Source: an uncultured Kangiella sp.
GTDB taxonomy: Bacteria > Pseudomonadota > Gammaproteobacteria > Enterobacterales > Kangiellaceae
Assembly (NCBI GenBank): GCA_947503345.1
Contig: CANNCW010000005.1
Location: forward strand, 50,454-114,453
DNA: 64,000 nt
Reading direction: 5' to 3'
The notes beneath the pieces were generated by a model. That model saw nothing but the letters and a program-made list of their open reading frames with translations, did not search any database and had not been told where the DNA came from. Positions 17,951-26,553 of this stretch are shown piece by piece (positions within the stretch are counted from its first letter, which is position 1; each line of letters begins with the position of its first letter). The translations under genes were made by a program, and so were the position numbers.

Positions 17951-17969
17951 GTTGCGGTATATTAGCAAC
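17951..17969 (+). promoter_or_regulatory. Dyad over a possible -10 box before the PLP-enzyme gene
   Basis: GTTGC (17951-17955) and GCAAC (17965-17969) flank GGTATATTA, which contains TATATT (17958-17963), a plausible -10. A repressor bound to the dyad would cover the promoter; alternatively it is just a small hairpin in the leader. The -35 (TACATT, 17 bases upstream) is weak. Confidence 0.3.
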
Positions 17970-18001
17970 TATTCGCAAGGCGGAGCATTTACGCCCCCAA
18001 T

Positions 18002-19852
18002 ATGAGCAAAAACATGAGTCCGAACATGCTTAATTTCCTAAAAGAAGTGCTTAAAAATCAGCCAAGTGACTGGTTAAGACTAACTACTCATAGACTGGAT
18101 ATTTACAACGAAGAACTGGCGAAATCTGAGTTTCTAGTAAAGCTGGATGTTTTATATGCCAATGGTTTAGCGAGTGAGGTTGAGTTGAGTAACTTGCCGA
18201 CGGCTTATGATTACATCCGTTTGGGGCACCCGCTTTCTTCAGTGTTGGAATGGGCTATTGGTAAACTGAATAACCTTGCTGCTAGCAATGTCATTAGTTT
18301 TGCTTCGCAAACTATGCCTATTTTGGCCATTTTGCGCAAAAACCTGCTATCTAATACCAATACCCTGATTTGCTATAAAGACTCTTTACCTGCTCATTTT
18401 GACGCTGATACTGTCCGTAAAATCTACGGCTACCAGTTTGAGCTGCAACAAGTAAGCAGTGCTTATGATATCGCTGATTTTGATGGTTCTACGGTCTTTG
18501 TTGAGCAAAAAGAAAATGTTGCTGATTTTAGTTTAAGTAACAATGCAGATTTCCATATCAATTTGCACAATTATTACGGTAGTATTGTTCTAGCGACTAG
18601 CCCAAAAGCCTACGATTATGTTTCTGAAATTCAGCACGTTCGTCGTCGCGAGTCCATCGCCATGACACCTGCGGATTCTAATGCGGTATTACATCAATTA
18701 GCAGGAATGTCCTTCTCTGCTTCAAGCTTTGATAAGGAGCAAAATCAAAAGTCTGTTATTAACACCATTAAGTCCATATCGAATGTTGATACAGAAGCGT
18801 TAGTTGCTTCTAGTGGTTTATCGATTCAATACGCTATTTTGATGGGGTTAATCCATAACGCGGTCGTAGCGCATCCAGATAAGGCCATTAAGATTATTGT
18901 TCCCCCAAACTGTTATGGCGGAACCAATGATCAGGCTCGCCGTGTCTCGGCTTGCTTAGATAATGTGGAAGTTTTGGACTTACCAGTAGATGGCGGTAAT
19001 GACATGGTACAAGGCGTTGAGAAAATTTTAACGCAAGTTGCCAAAGCGGATGCGGTGCCATTAATTATTGCGGAAATTCCTACTAATCCAAGGGTGGAAG
19101 TTCCTGAATTAGAAAAGCTGCGAGATGCTTTGTCGCTTGAGCGTAAAACGCCAAATGGTGATATAGCAGTCGCACCTGTCTTTATTTTAGATCAGACCTT
19201 CTGCCCGAATTATCATTTCTTAGGCGATAAAGATATTTTATCCAATGTTCAAACGATTGCTTATATCAGCGGTTCCAAATTCCCAAGCGGTGGTAAATGT
19301 ACTGCGGGTTATTGTGTCGCCAATAAAAAGGCTGAGCATTTAATGCAGAAAATTGGTTTGCATCTTGAGCTTTGTGATAACCAAGCAACGCCATTGCAAA
19401 TGGAAATATTGGCGGAACAAATGCCATCCATGAATCAGCGAATTGCCGATGCTTATAAAAACACTCGTGAATTCGTAAATTTCATTGAAGAAAAATTACC
19501 AGAAGCGAAAATTAATTTTGTGCCAGAAGAATTAGCGGAACAAGGTTTTACTCCTTCGGTATTCTCTTTGGACTTGCCGACTAAAGGCGACACTCCAGAA
19601 GAACGCGAAGAATACAAAAGAGCTTTAAATCTCAAGCTTATCAATATGATGATTGATGAAATCCCCAACGAAAGTAAATACTGCGTAAGCTATGGTCAAT
19701 TAAAAGGTTGCTACTGGACAATCCCTGCGACTTCCACCCAAGGCACCACCAAAGAAGAAGATAAAGACTATATTGCTCGTGTCGCTGTTTCTGGAGATTT
19801 GGATTTAGAGCATCATAAGCAGGTTTTCCAGCGGTTTGTAGAGGAACTTTAA
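18002..19852 (+). CDS. PLP-dependent enzyme, Cys/Met-metabolism (cystathionine synthase-like) family
   Basis: A 616-aa fold-type I PLP enzyme. The PLP lysine is in YISGSKFPSGGKCTAGYCV (Lys426 by count), with an upstream IAEIPTNPRVEVPEL segment and FILDQTFCPNYHF, where the Asp would pair with the pyridine nitrogen. Both resemble the CGS/CGL family. It is about 200 aa longer than typical family members; residues 1-220 lack a domain I recognise. The substrate is unknown. It sits alone between the two DUF6090-like operons in the same orientation. Alternative starts at nearby ATGs (codon 5 or 9) are possible. Confidence 0.72.
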   Translation: MSKNMSPNMLNFLKEVLKNQPSDWLRLTTHRLDIYNEELAKSEFLVKLDVLYANGLASEVELSNLPTAYDYIRLGHPLSSVLEWAIGKLNNLAASNVISFASQTMPILAILRKNLLSNTNTLICYKDSLPAHFDADTVRKIYGYQFELQQVSSAYDIADFDGSTVFVEQKENVADFSLSNNADFHINLHNYYGSIVLATSPKAYDYVSEIQHVRRRESIAMTPADSNAVLHQLAGMSFSASSFDKEQNQKSVINTIKSISNVDTEALVASSGLSIQYAILMGLIHNAVVAHPDKAIKIIVPPNCYGGTNDQARRVSACLDNVEVLDLPVDGGNDMVQGVEKILTQVAKADAVPLIIAEIPTNPRVEVPELEKLRDALSLERKTPNGDIAVAPVFILDQTFCPNYHFLGDKDILSNVQTIAYISGSKFPSGGKCTAGYCVANKKAEHLMQKIGLHLELCDNQATPLQMEILAEQMPSMNQRIADAYKNTREFVNFIEEKLPEAKINFVPEELAEQGFTPSVFSLDLPTKGDTPEEREEYKRALNLKLINMMIDEIPNESKYCVSYGQLKGCYWTIPATSTQGTTKEEDKDYIARVAVSGDLDLEHHKQVFQRFVEEL

Positions 19853-19887
19853 AGCCGCTTAAGTTCACACTCCCCAAAACTCCCTAA

Positions 19888-19916
19888 TTGCACAAAAACT
19901 AACCAAAAGGTATAGT
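19888..19916 (+). promoter_or_regulatory. Sigma-70 promoter for the TPR/DUF6090-like operon
   Basis: TTGCAC (19888-19893), spacer of exactly 17 bases, TATAGT (19911-19916), 33 bases before the ATG at 19950. Hexamers and spacing equal those at 15207-15235, including the flanking AGG/G bases. A GGGAG Shine-Dalgarno is at about 19941-19945. Confidence 0.62.
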
Positions 19917-19949
19917 GGAATCAACTAATTACGGACAATTAGGGAGACA

Positions 19950-21863
19950 ATGAACAGCTTTATCAAAGAACTTAAAAGACGCAACGTTTTTCGTGTAGCA
20001 GTTGCTTATGTCGTTATTTCTTGGCTTTTGGTGCAAGTTTTAAGCTTAGCCGCAGATGCCTTCGAAGCACCTGTGTGGGTGATGAAAATGTTCATATCCC
20101 TATTAGTGATTGCATTCATACCCACCATTTTATTTTCCTGGGCATATGAAATTACTCCTGAAGGCATCAAAAAGGAAAAGGAGGTTAGCCGCTCAGATTC
20201 CATAACATCAATGACTGCAAAAAAACTCGATATTGTAACCCTGGTTGCGGTTTTAGGCATTGTGGGATTATTCGGCTATCAGCAATTAGTTCCAAATCAG
20301 CAAATTAACAGTGAAAATCAGCAAACAGCAATTGCAGAGTTAAACCAACAACCAACACACGGCAAATCAACTGTTAACAGCCCTATTAAAAGGGCCTCTA
20401 TCGCGGTGCTACCCTTTGTCGATCTATCTCCAAATAAAGATCAAGAGTATTTTTCGGATGGTATTGCCGAAGAAATTTTAAATGTACTTTTAAAAGTTGA
20501 TAACCTTAGTGTTGCTTCTCGGACCTCAGCTTTTGGTTTTAAGGGGCAGGAGTCATTAGGTATACCGACTATTGCTCAAAAACTTAATGTCCGACATATT
20601 CTTGAGGGCAGTGTTCGCAAATCAGGTAACAATATTCGCATAACCGCTCAATTAATTGACGCTAAAACAGATACCCATTTATGGTCTCAAAACTTTGACA
20701 GAGCTTTAACCACTGAAAATATTTTTGCTATTCAGGATGAAATAGCAGCCGTCATAGTTAATCAGCTAGGTCTTATTATCAATGGTGAAACTTATGGCTC
20801 TACTGTTAAGGTAACTACTCAAAACCTTGAGGCTTATGAAAACTATTTAAAGGCAATACGATTGTTTCACGTTCGCTCTGGTAAAACGGTGCCTATAATT
20901 GCTGAATTACTTGAACAAGCCACAGAACTCGATCCAAACTTTGCCGAAGCTTGGGCAAATCTATCGGCTGTATATTTAGTATTTCCCGGTTGGAATTTAG
21001 GCTCTACTGAGGAGTACTACCCCAAAGTGTTAGCGGCAGCTAATAGAGCTACCGAGCTGGATGAAGCCTTGGCTCTTCCTTACTCAGCAAGAGCCTCTGT
21101 ACTCGTTGGTCAAGGAAAGATTATTGAGGGCATGCAAAGTTATAGTAAAGCCTTACTATATAACCCCAATGATCTGCAAACCATTTACTTTAGCGCAGCA
21201 GAGTTGTTTGACTTAGGCTATATTGAAGAAGCCAAAAAAGGGTTTGAACGTTGTCTTGAGGTTGATCCTAAATATGATATTTGTCGACGTTTTCTATCTT
21301 TCACATTGCTCTTTACAGGAGAAACGGAAAAAGCCGAAAGACTATTCAATGAAGGCTTATTAGTCGGACAAAAAAGTTATCGTGGTCTTTTTCTAGAATA
21401 TTATGCAAACACCAAGCAGTTAGATAAACTAGACAGGCTTTTTTCGATTATTCGAAGTGAGACAGAACAAAGCCAATTCACAGATTCTGCTTTAGATTTA
21501 CAGCGTCGTTTATTAATAGATGATGAATATTTATTGATTCAACATAATCAAGATTTAAAAGATCTTTTAATTAAACATGATAGATTGGAACGAGCAGAAT
21601 CAATACCTGTTACCGCTGAAGAAATTTTTACAGTTGAACCACTTCTAAAGTCCGATGCACTTTTTATTGCTGAGTTTCTTTGGAGTCCTTACCTCACTCC
21701 TCTACATAAACCTGATATGAAAAAGCATTATCATATCTTCCGTAAAGAATTCATGCTCAGAAAAGGATATGTTGATTATTGGCGAGCAAAAGGGTTTCCA
21801 CCGCAATGCCGCCCAATTGGCGAAGGTGACTTTGAATGTGATCTTTTATCGGTTAGCCCATAA
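19950..21863 (+). CDS. Membrane-anchored TolB/FlgO-like protein with TPR repeats
   Basis: The 637-aa protein starts FIKELKRRNVFRVAVAYVVI, the hallmark of a gammaproteobacterial family, with two membrane segments (about 16-36 and 42-62) and a third at about 92-108. Residues 145-270 form a TolB/FlgO-like domain (IAVLPFVDLSPNKDQEYFSD, then GIAEEILNVL). Residues 290-470 contain TPR-like helices (ELDPNFAEAWANLSAVY; YNPNDLQTIYFSAAELF; EVDPKYDICRRFLSF). No enzymatic domain is seen. Its stop overlaps the next ATG by one base, so it is coupled to two DUF6090-like proteins and may work with them as a membrane complex. Confidence 0.72.
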   Translation: MNSFIKELKRRNVFRVAVAYVVISWLLVQVLSLAADAFEAPVWVMKMFISLLVIAFIPTILFSWAYEITPEGIKKEKEVSRSDSITSMTAKKLDIVTLVAVLGIVGLFGYQQLVPNQQINSENQQTAIAELNQQPTHGKSTVNSPIKRASIAVLPFVDLSPNKDQEYFSDGIAEEILNVLLKVDNLSVASRTSAFGFKGQESLGIPTIAQKLNVRHILEGSVRKSGNNIRITAQLIDAKTDTHLWSQNFDRALTTENIFAIQDEIAAVIVNQLGLIINGETYGSTVKVTTQNLEAYENYLKAIRLFHVRSGKTVPIIAELLEQATELDPNFAEAWANLSAVYLVFPGWNLGSTEEYYPKVLAAANRATELDEALALPYSARASVLVGQGKIIEGMQSYSKALLYNPNDLQTIYFSAAELFDLGYIEEAKKGFERCLEVDPKYDICRRFLSFTLLFTGETEKAERLFNEGLLVGQKSYRGLFLEYYANTKQLDKLDRLFSIIRSETEQSQFTDSALDLQRRLLIDDEYLLIQHNQDLKDLLIKHDRLERAESIPVTAEEIFTVEPLLKSDALFIAEFLWSPYLTPLHKPDMKKHYHIFRKEFMLRKGYVDYWRAKGFPPQCRPIGEGDFECDLLSVSP

Positions 21864-22606
21864 TGCTATTAAGAAGAGTTACCCAACACATAAAAGACCA
21901 AAACTGGTTTGCGGTTTTTGTTGATTTCTTTATTGTTGTGGTTGGTGTTTTTATCGGCATTCAAGTCAATAACTGGAATGAGTCGCGTAAAGATAAGACA
22001 GCCTCTTACGAGTATATCCAAAGGCTGAAATCCGATGTGCAAATTTCGCTAGATAGAAATCAATATCAAATTTCTAACTTTAAGCGAAACATTAAAGAAC
22101 TCAACTTAGTATTAAAGTCTTTGGAGAGTTGCGCTTTATCGACTAAAGAAGAGCCTATATTTGCTGCAGGTATTTATAATATGGGTAAATACGACTTGCC
22201 AGTTATGGTGATGCGCACCATCGATGAGTTAAACTCGGTTGGAAAATTCTCCATAGTAGGGAATGCAGAGATTCGACAACTGATCACCGAAGTAATAAGA
22301 GAGTTGGATACCACTAAGTCGATTGATGGTCAGATTTCCTCAAGAACCATTCCTAATATTAATTTTATTAAAACGCGATTTAGATTCACTTTGGATAAAC
22401 ATCTCACACAACCAGAATCTATTTCACCAGATAAAATTCATTATGATTTAGATACTATATGTCAAAATCCTGAAATGATTAATGCGGTAGCCAACGTCAG
22501 AGAAATGACTTTAGCCATAATCGCCTTAAACCAGAGAACGTATGATATGCAGTCAAAAGTTTTAGAAGCTATCAATGACTTATTAAATATGCAAGCAGGG
22601 ATTTAG
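21863..22606 (+). CDS. DUF6090-like single-pass membrane protein, paralogue 4
   Basis: A 247-aa protein starting MLLRRVTQHIKDQNWFAVFV, with one membrane helix and IQVNNWNES. The outer domain has the family motif as TIDELNSVGKFSIVGNAEIR (about 113-132), with Val in place of the second Ser, and four Cys-containing segments that could form disulfides. It overlaps the TPR gene by one base and is followed two bases later by paralogue 5. The order TPR, paralogue 4, paralogue 5 suggests a protein set. Confidence 0.72.
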   Translation: MLLRRVTQHIKDQNWFAVFVDFFIVVVGVFIGIQVNNWNESRKDKTASYEYIQRLKSDVQISLDRNQYQISNFKRNIKELNLVLKSLESCALSTKEEPIFAAGIYNMGKYDLPVMVMRTIDELNSVGKFSIVGNAEIRQLITEVIRELDTTKSIDGQISSRTIPNINFIKTRFRFTLDKHLTQPESISPDKIHYDLDTICQNPEMINAVANVREMTLAIIALNQRTYDMQSKVLEAINDLLNMQAGI

Positions 22607-22608
22607 TT

Positions 22609-23340
22609 ATGCTTCTCAGAAGAATCACACAACACGTCAAAGACCAAAACTGGTTTGCAGTTTTTATCGACTTCCTAATAGTTGTTGTCGGTGTATTTAT
22701 TGGTATTCAAGTTGCCAATTGGAATGAAGAGCGTGCTGAGCGAGTATTAGAACAAGAATATTTAGAGCGGATTTACTTTGATACTGTCAGAGTTATTAGT
22801 GATCTCGATGAAAATATTGCTTGGTCTGATGATCAAGAAAATGCTCAAGTTGTCATAATAGATTCTTTATTGAGTAAGCAACTCGAACAAAATAATGAAG
22901 AATTATTTCAACGTGGTTTAGCTTTTTTTGGCTACTTTCCTATAGATGATACGGATCTAATCGCGGTGAATGAACTGCAATCATCAGGTAAAATGAGTAT
23001 CATTAATAATATTGAGTTACGGGAGTTGATAGGGTTAACACTACAAAAAATTAAAGTTAATCAAATGCATAATAAGCATGTGAAAGAAATAAGGAGAAAA
23101 CACCTTAACATCATCAGTAGCCAATGGCGGTTTATAGAGTCTGATCTTGAAGCTAATGGCAATACTAAGATTGATTACGATTTTGATACACTTGCGAATA
23201 ATCGAGAATTTATTAATCGTTTATCCCAGATGAAGGTCATGTTTCAGATTCAACGAAGAAATGCAGAAGTAGACAAGGTCAACATTCAAAAACTCCAAGC
23301 ATCAGTTATTAACGCATTAAGTTATACTCCCGAAAAATAA
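22609..23340 (+). CDS. DUF6090-like single-pass membrane protein, paralogue 5
   Basis: A 243-aa protein starting MLLRRITQHVKDQNWFAVFI, with one membrane helix and IQVANWNEE. The motif appears as VNELQSSGKMSIINNIELRE. The C-terminal third is helical and charged. It ends the second operon. The N-terminal codons are closer to paralogue 1 than to the adjacent paralogue 4, which fits exchange of the 5' ends between copies. Function is unknown. Confidence 0.72.
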   Translation: MLLRRITQHVKDQNWFAVFIDFLIVVVGVFIGIQVANWNEERAERVLEQEYLERIYFDTVRVISDLDENIAWSDDQENAQVVIIDSLLSKQLEQNNEELFQRGLAFFGYFPIDDTDLIAVNELQSSGKMSIINNIELRELIGLTLQKIKVNQMHNKHVKEIRRKHLNIISSQWRFIESDLEANGNTKIDYDFDTLANNREFINRLSQMKVMFQIQRRNAEVDKVNIQKLQASVINALSYTPEK

Positions 23341-23383
23341 GGGAATAGCCTAACTTAAATCTTTAATTTTAATACAAATCATT

Positions 23384-23590
23384 ATGAATCAGGCAATTTG
23401 CAGCTACCATAAAGATGAAGAAGACGATTGGGTAGCAGAACTAGAGTGCGGACATAATCAGCATGTTCGTCATAAACCACCTTTTTTTAATCGACCATGG
23501 GTAGAAACTCTCGAGGGCAGAAATGCCATGTTGGGTTCTGAATTAAATTGTGTAAAATGCGATGCGGGAGCACCTAAAGACAAATTATAG
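23384..23590 (+). CDS. DUF3565 family small protein
   Basis: A 68-aa protein with the family core CGHNQHVRHKPPFFNRPWV (about 23-41), an ALEGR-like turn and a C-terminal CVKC. The Cys and His residues (ECGHNQH, CVKC) suggest a bound zinc. Function is unknown. It is a short single gene ten bases before the kinase-like gene, in the same direction. Confidence 0.7.
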   Translation: MNQAICSYHKDEEDDWVAELECGHNQHVRHKPPFFNRPWVETLEGRNAMLGSELNCVKCDAGAPKDKL

Positions 23591-23599
23591 GAATTCAAA

Positions 23600-24094
23600 T
23601 TGAAAAAAATAATAATATTTGGCAATTCTGGTTCAGGAAAATCCACCTTAGCCAAACATTTAGCAGAAAAATATCAACTATCTCATTTAGATCTGGATAC
23701 CTTGGCATGGAACAATACCAGCCCTCCTCTTCGCAAACCCATTGAAGAATCAGCTCTTGCGATACAATCATTTATTGATACTTCTGAACAATGGGTCATA
23801 GAAGGTTGTTACAGTGATTTATTAAGTTTAATTACTGCAGAAAGCAATGAGATGATCTTTATGGATTCACCAGTAGAACTGAGCATTGAAAATGCAAAGA
23901 GTCGTCCTTGGGAGCCACATAAGTACGAGTCAAAAGAAGCTCAAGATGCAAATTTATCCATGCTTATAGAGTGGATAAAAGCTTATGACACAAGAGACGA
24001 TAACTTTTCAAGAATCGCGCATAGTAATCTTTTTAAAGCATTCAAAGGCAATAAAAAACGCTATACCTCTAACCAAGATTTAAACCAATTGTAA
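23600..24094 (+). CDS. P-loop NTPase/small-molecule kinase-like protein
   Basis: A 164-aa protein with Walker A GNSGSGKST (about 8-16), LSHLDLDTLAW after strand 2 and WVIEGCYSDLL after strand 3. This is the adenylate/shikimate kinase-like layout seen in small AAA-type kinases. The substrate is unknown. The start is a TTG at 23600 with AGGAA upstream; no in-frame ATG exists before the Walker A motif, so the TTG is needed. Confidence 0.7.
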   Translation: MKKIIIFGNSGSGKSTLAKHLAEKYQLSHLDLDTLAWNNTSPPLRKPIEESALAIQSFIDTSEQWVIEGCYSDLLSLITAESNEMIFMDSPVELSIENAKSRPWEPHKYESKEAQDANLSMLIEWIKAYDTRDDNFSRIAHSNLFKAFKGNKKRYTSNQDLNQL

Positions 24095-24147
24095 CTTGTA
24101 CATGGCTTTAAATTCTAAAAAGTACCTATGGCTATTTTGAACTCAGT

Positions 24148-24552
24148 ATGAATAATTCCGACAAGAAAAACCTTATTAAGAAAATACTCTATTGGTCTGC
24201 CACCCTAGTTATGTTTTACTTCATGCTCTATGCGGCAATAAACTACCATTTGAAATATGAAACCATGTCTGGTTTCTTCCAACATTTCGGCTATCCTGAA
24301 TATATTGTTTATCCTTTAGCTTACCTAAAAATTGTAGCCTTTTTGGTAGTATTAACCAATCGTTACAACAACCTAAAAGAAATCGCCTATGGTGCCTATT
24401 TTATTAACGTAATCATGGCAACAGTAGCACATTTAAAAGCAGGCCATACTCCAACGCACGCCTATGTCTTATTAGTAGCAGTTGCACTTTCTTATTGGCT
24501 TAGTAACCAGGTAAGAGGAAAACCGACAAAAGACTTTTTGGTAAGATCTTAA
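24148..24552 (+). CDS. DoxX-like four-helix membrane protein
   Basis: A 134-aa protein with four predicted membrane helices (about 11-30, 50-68, 76-94, 103-120). The pattern HFGYPEYIVYPLAYLKIVAF is typical of DoxX-like proteins, as is the following AYGAYFINVIMATVAHL. The function of this group is not established; some members act in thiosulfate or quinone chemistry, but nothing here points to that. Confidence 0.7.
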   Translation: MNNSDKKNLIKKILYWSATLVMFYFMLYAAINYHLKYETMSGFFQHFGYPEYIVYPLAYLKIVAFLVVLTNRYNNLKEIAYGAYFINVIMATVAHLKAGHTPTHAYVLLVAVALSYWLSNQVRGKPTKDFLVRS

Positions 24553-24612
24553 TATTGAGCTCAATAGAATTGGAGCGTATATTATTTACTTCAATCGAAA
24601 TTGGAGAGAAAT

Positions 24613-24984
24613 ATGCAACTCGGAGCTTTTTCCGTCAGTTTGGCGGTTAAAGATATTAAAGTATCTTATGACTTTTATTCTAAATTAGGTTTCGAACAAG
24701 TGGGTGGTGATTTAGAACAAAATTATTTGATCTTGCGAAATGGTGACAATGTTTTAGGTCTTTTTCAAGGTATGTTTGAAGCTAATGTTTTAACTTTCAA
24801 TCCCGGCTGGGATCAGCAATGCAATACATTGGAGTCGTTTGATGACGTTCGAGACATTTTGGCGCATTTTAAATCACAAGGTGTGGAGTTATCGCACGAA
24901 GCCATTAATGGTGAATCAGGCCCATCAAGTTTTGCGCTAGTCGATCCAGATGGTAACTCTATATTAGTTGATCAGCACGTCTAA
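24613..24984 (+). CDS. VOC (glyoxalase/bleomycin-resistance) superfamily protein
   Basis: A 123-aa single VOC module: SVSLAVKDIKVSYDFYSKLG (N-terminal strand and helix), ending ALVDPDGNSILVDQHV. Metal-binding VOC enzymes vary widely in reaction, so the function is open. I chose the ATG at 24613 because GGAGAG lies 4 bases upstream; an earlier non-ATG start would add four residues. Its stop overlaps the next gene's ATG by one base. Confidence 0.78.
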   Translation: MQLGAFSVSLAVKDIKVSYDFYSKLGFEQVGGDLEQNYLILRNGDNVLGLFQGMFEANVLTFNPGWDQQCNTLESFDDVRDILAHFKSQGVELSHEAINGESGPSSFALVDPDGNSILVDQHV

Positions 24985-25469
24985 TGATCCGTCAAGCTAA
25001 TAGGAAAGACGCTAGTTCAGTCGCAGACATTTACAACTACTATATTGATAACAGCATTATTACTTTTGAAACCGAGCATGTTTCAACTGAAAATATGGCA
25101 GCTCGTATTGAGGAAATTATAAGTCAAAACTTACCCTACCTTGTGGTAGAAGAAGATCATAAAGTGGTGGGTTATGCATACGCTAGCAAATGGAAAGGAC
25201 GTTGCGCTTACCGATTCTCAGTAGAGTCTACGGTTTATTTAGATCATCAAGCTACGGGTAAACGATACGGTACAAAACTATATCAAGAATTATTCAAACA
25301 ATTAAAAGCCTTGAATTACCACGCCGTAATTGGTGGCATTTCTTTACCAAATCCTGGAAGTATTGCATTGCATGAAAAAATGGGCATGGAAAATGTCGCT
25401 CACTTTAAACAAACGGGGTTTAAATTTGGTAAGTGGATTGATGTGGGTTACTGGCAAAAACTACTTTAA
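24984..25469 (+). CDS. GNAT N-acetyltransferase, phosphinothricin/MddA-like
   Basis: The 161-aa protein matches the Pat/YncA group: IRQANRKDASSVADIYNYYI near the start, TFETEHVST, then VGYAYASKWKGRCAYRFSVE and the acetyl-CoA loop region ATGKRYGTKLYQ (about 90-101). Known members acetylate phosphinothricin or methionine sulfone and sulfoximine; the real substrate here is unknown. It is coupled to the VOC gene through TAATG. Confidence 0.82.
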   Translation: MIRQANRKDASSVADIYNYYIDNSIITFETEHVSTENMAARIEEIISQNLPYLVVEEDHKVVGYAYASKWKGRCAYRFSVESTVYLDHQATGKRYGTKLYQELFKQLKALNYHAVIGGISLPNPGSIALHEKMGMENVAHFKQTGFKFGKWIDVGYWQKLL

Positions 25470-25530
25470 AGCCTCAACCCTTTTTATAATTAGTGCATCT
25501 AACTAGTAAATACCTTTTTATTACACCAGT

Positions 25531-26553
25531 ATGGCTACGCTAAAACTTTTCTCTATTTTAACTGTTTGTCTATTAACTTCCTGTCTACTCAAGAGCCAAA
25601 ACCCACAACAAGCTCTTACTCCTAAATACACAAAGAGACTAATGCACAAATATAATGTTCCGGGAATATCAATCGGAATTTGGGAAAACGGTAAAGCGCG
25701 ATTTTATAACTTTGGTTTGACCACTAAAGATGGTAGCTCAATCGATGAAAACTCTATTTTTCAAGCGGCCTCTTTAGGTAAACCGTTATTTGCATATAGC
25801 GCATTAAAAACACAGTCCATTAAACTTTATTCAAATATTGACCACCCTTCTCCCTTATTCAAAACAAACTGGGGAGCTAAAATAAAGTTAGATCACTTGC
25901 TCAGTCATAGCTCTGGATTATATTTTAATGAGCAGACTAATAAAGCGGAAATAGCATTTGAACCCGCCACTAAATGGCGTTACTCAGGGTTAAGTTATTC
26001 ATTACTACAATCCATAGCGATTAACTCTGAGTTTGTCAGCCCTGACAATTTACTTCAATCGGCTACTGCTCAATACAATTTAAGCAATACGAGTTATAAC
26101 TTCAGCAACAATTCAGCAATAGCCTTGGGACACGATCGTGCAGGGGATAAAATTAAAACACATATGTGGAAACGTCCAAATGTGAGTTCATCTTTGCATA
26201 CCACGAGCTCTGATTATTTAAAATTTATGGTGAATTTTCTAGAAGAAGCGAAACAAGACTCTAGTTTCGCTAAGCTTATGCTAACACCACAAGTTGTGGT
26301 TGATAGTTCGAAACATCTTTATTGGGGGTTAGGTTGGGCTCTTGCCAAGAATTCTGATGACACTCTATTCTTACACTGGGGCTCAAACCCAGGCTACAAG
26401 TCTTTGGCTATTGGTTCATTAATGCAAGAAAAAGTAACCGTAATTTTGACCAACGGGGATAATGGACTAGAGGTAGCAACCGAACTTATCCCTATTATAT
26501 TTGGAGAGCAGTACTCTTTCTTAGATTTTTATATGCTGCATCCTGACGACTAA
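25531..26553 (+). CDS. Beta-lactamase-fold serine hydrolase, lipoprotein
   Basis: A 340-aa protein with a lipoprotein signal (lipobox LTSC, Cys18). The class C/penicillin-binding fold has the SxxK motif in FQAASLGKPLF and a Tyr motif in WRYSGLSYSLL. HWGSNPGYKS near 290-300 replaces the KTG-like third motif. It is probably an esterase or peptidase rather than a real beta-lactamase, since these motifs are loose. Its last four bases overlap the end of the convergent GST gene. Confidence 0.75.
   Translation: MATLKLFSILTVCLLTSCLLKSQNPQQALTPKYTKRLMHKYNVPGISIGIWENGKARFYNFGLTTKDGSSIDENSIFQAASLGKPLFAYSALKTQSIKLYSNIDHPSPLFKTNWGAKIKLDHLLSHSSGLYFNEQTNKAEIAFEPATKWRYSGLSYSLLQSIAINSEFVSPDNLLQSATAQYNLSNTSYNFSNNSAIALGHDRAGDKIKTHMWKRPNVSSSLHTTSSDYLKFMVNFLEEAKQDSSFAKLMLTPQVVVDSSKHLYWGLGWALAKNSDDTLFLHWGSNPGYKSLAIGSLMQEKVTVILTNGDNGLEVATELIPIIFGEQYSFLDFYMLHPDD

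Noticed and set aside
25531..26553. Serine hydrolase as a beta-lactamase resistance gene
   Set aside because: The SxxK motif is present, but the third KTG-like motif is not canonical; many lipoprotein esterases share this fold.
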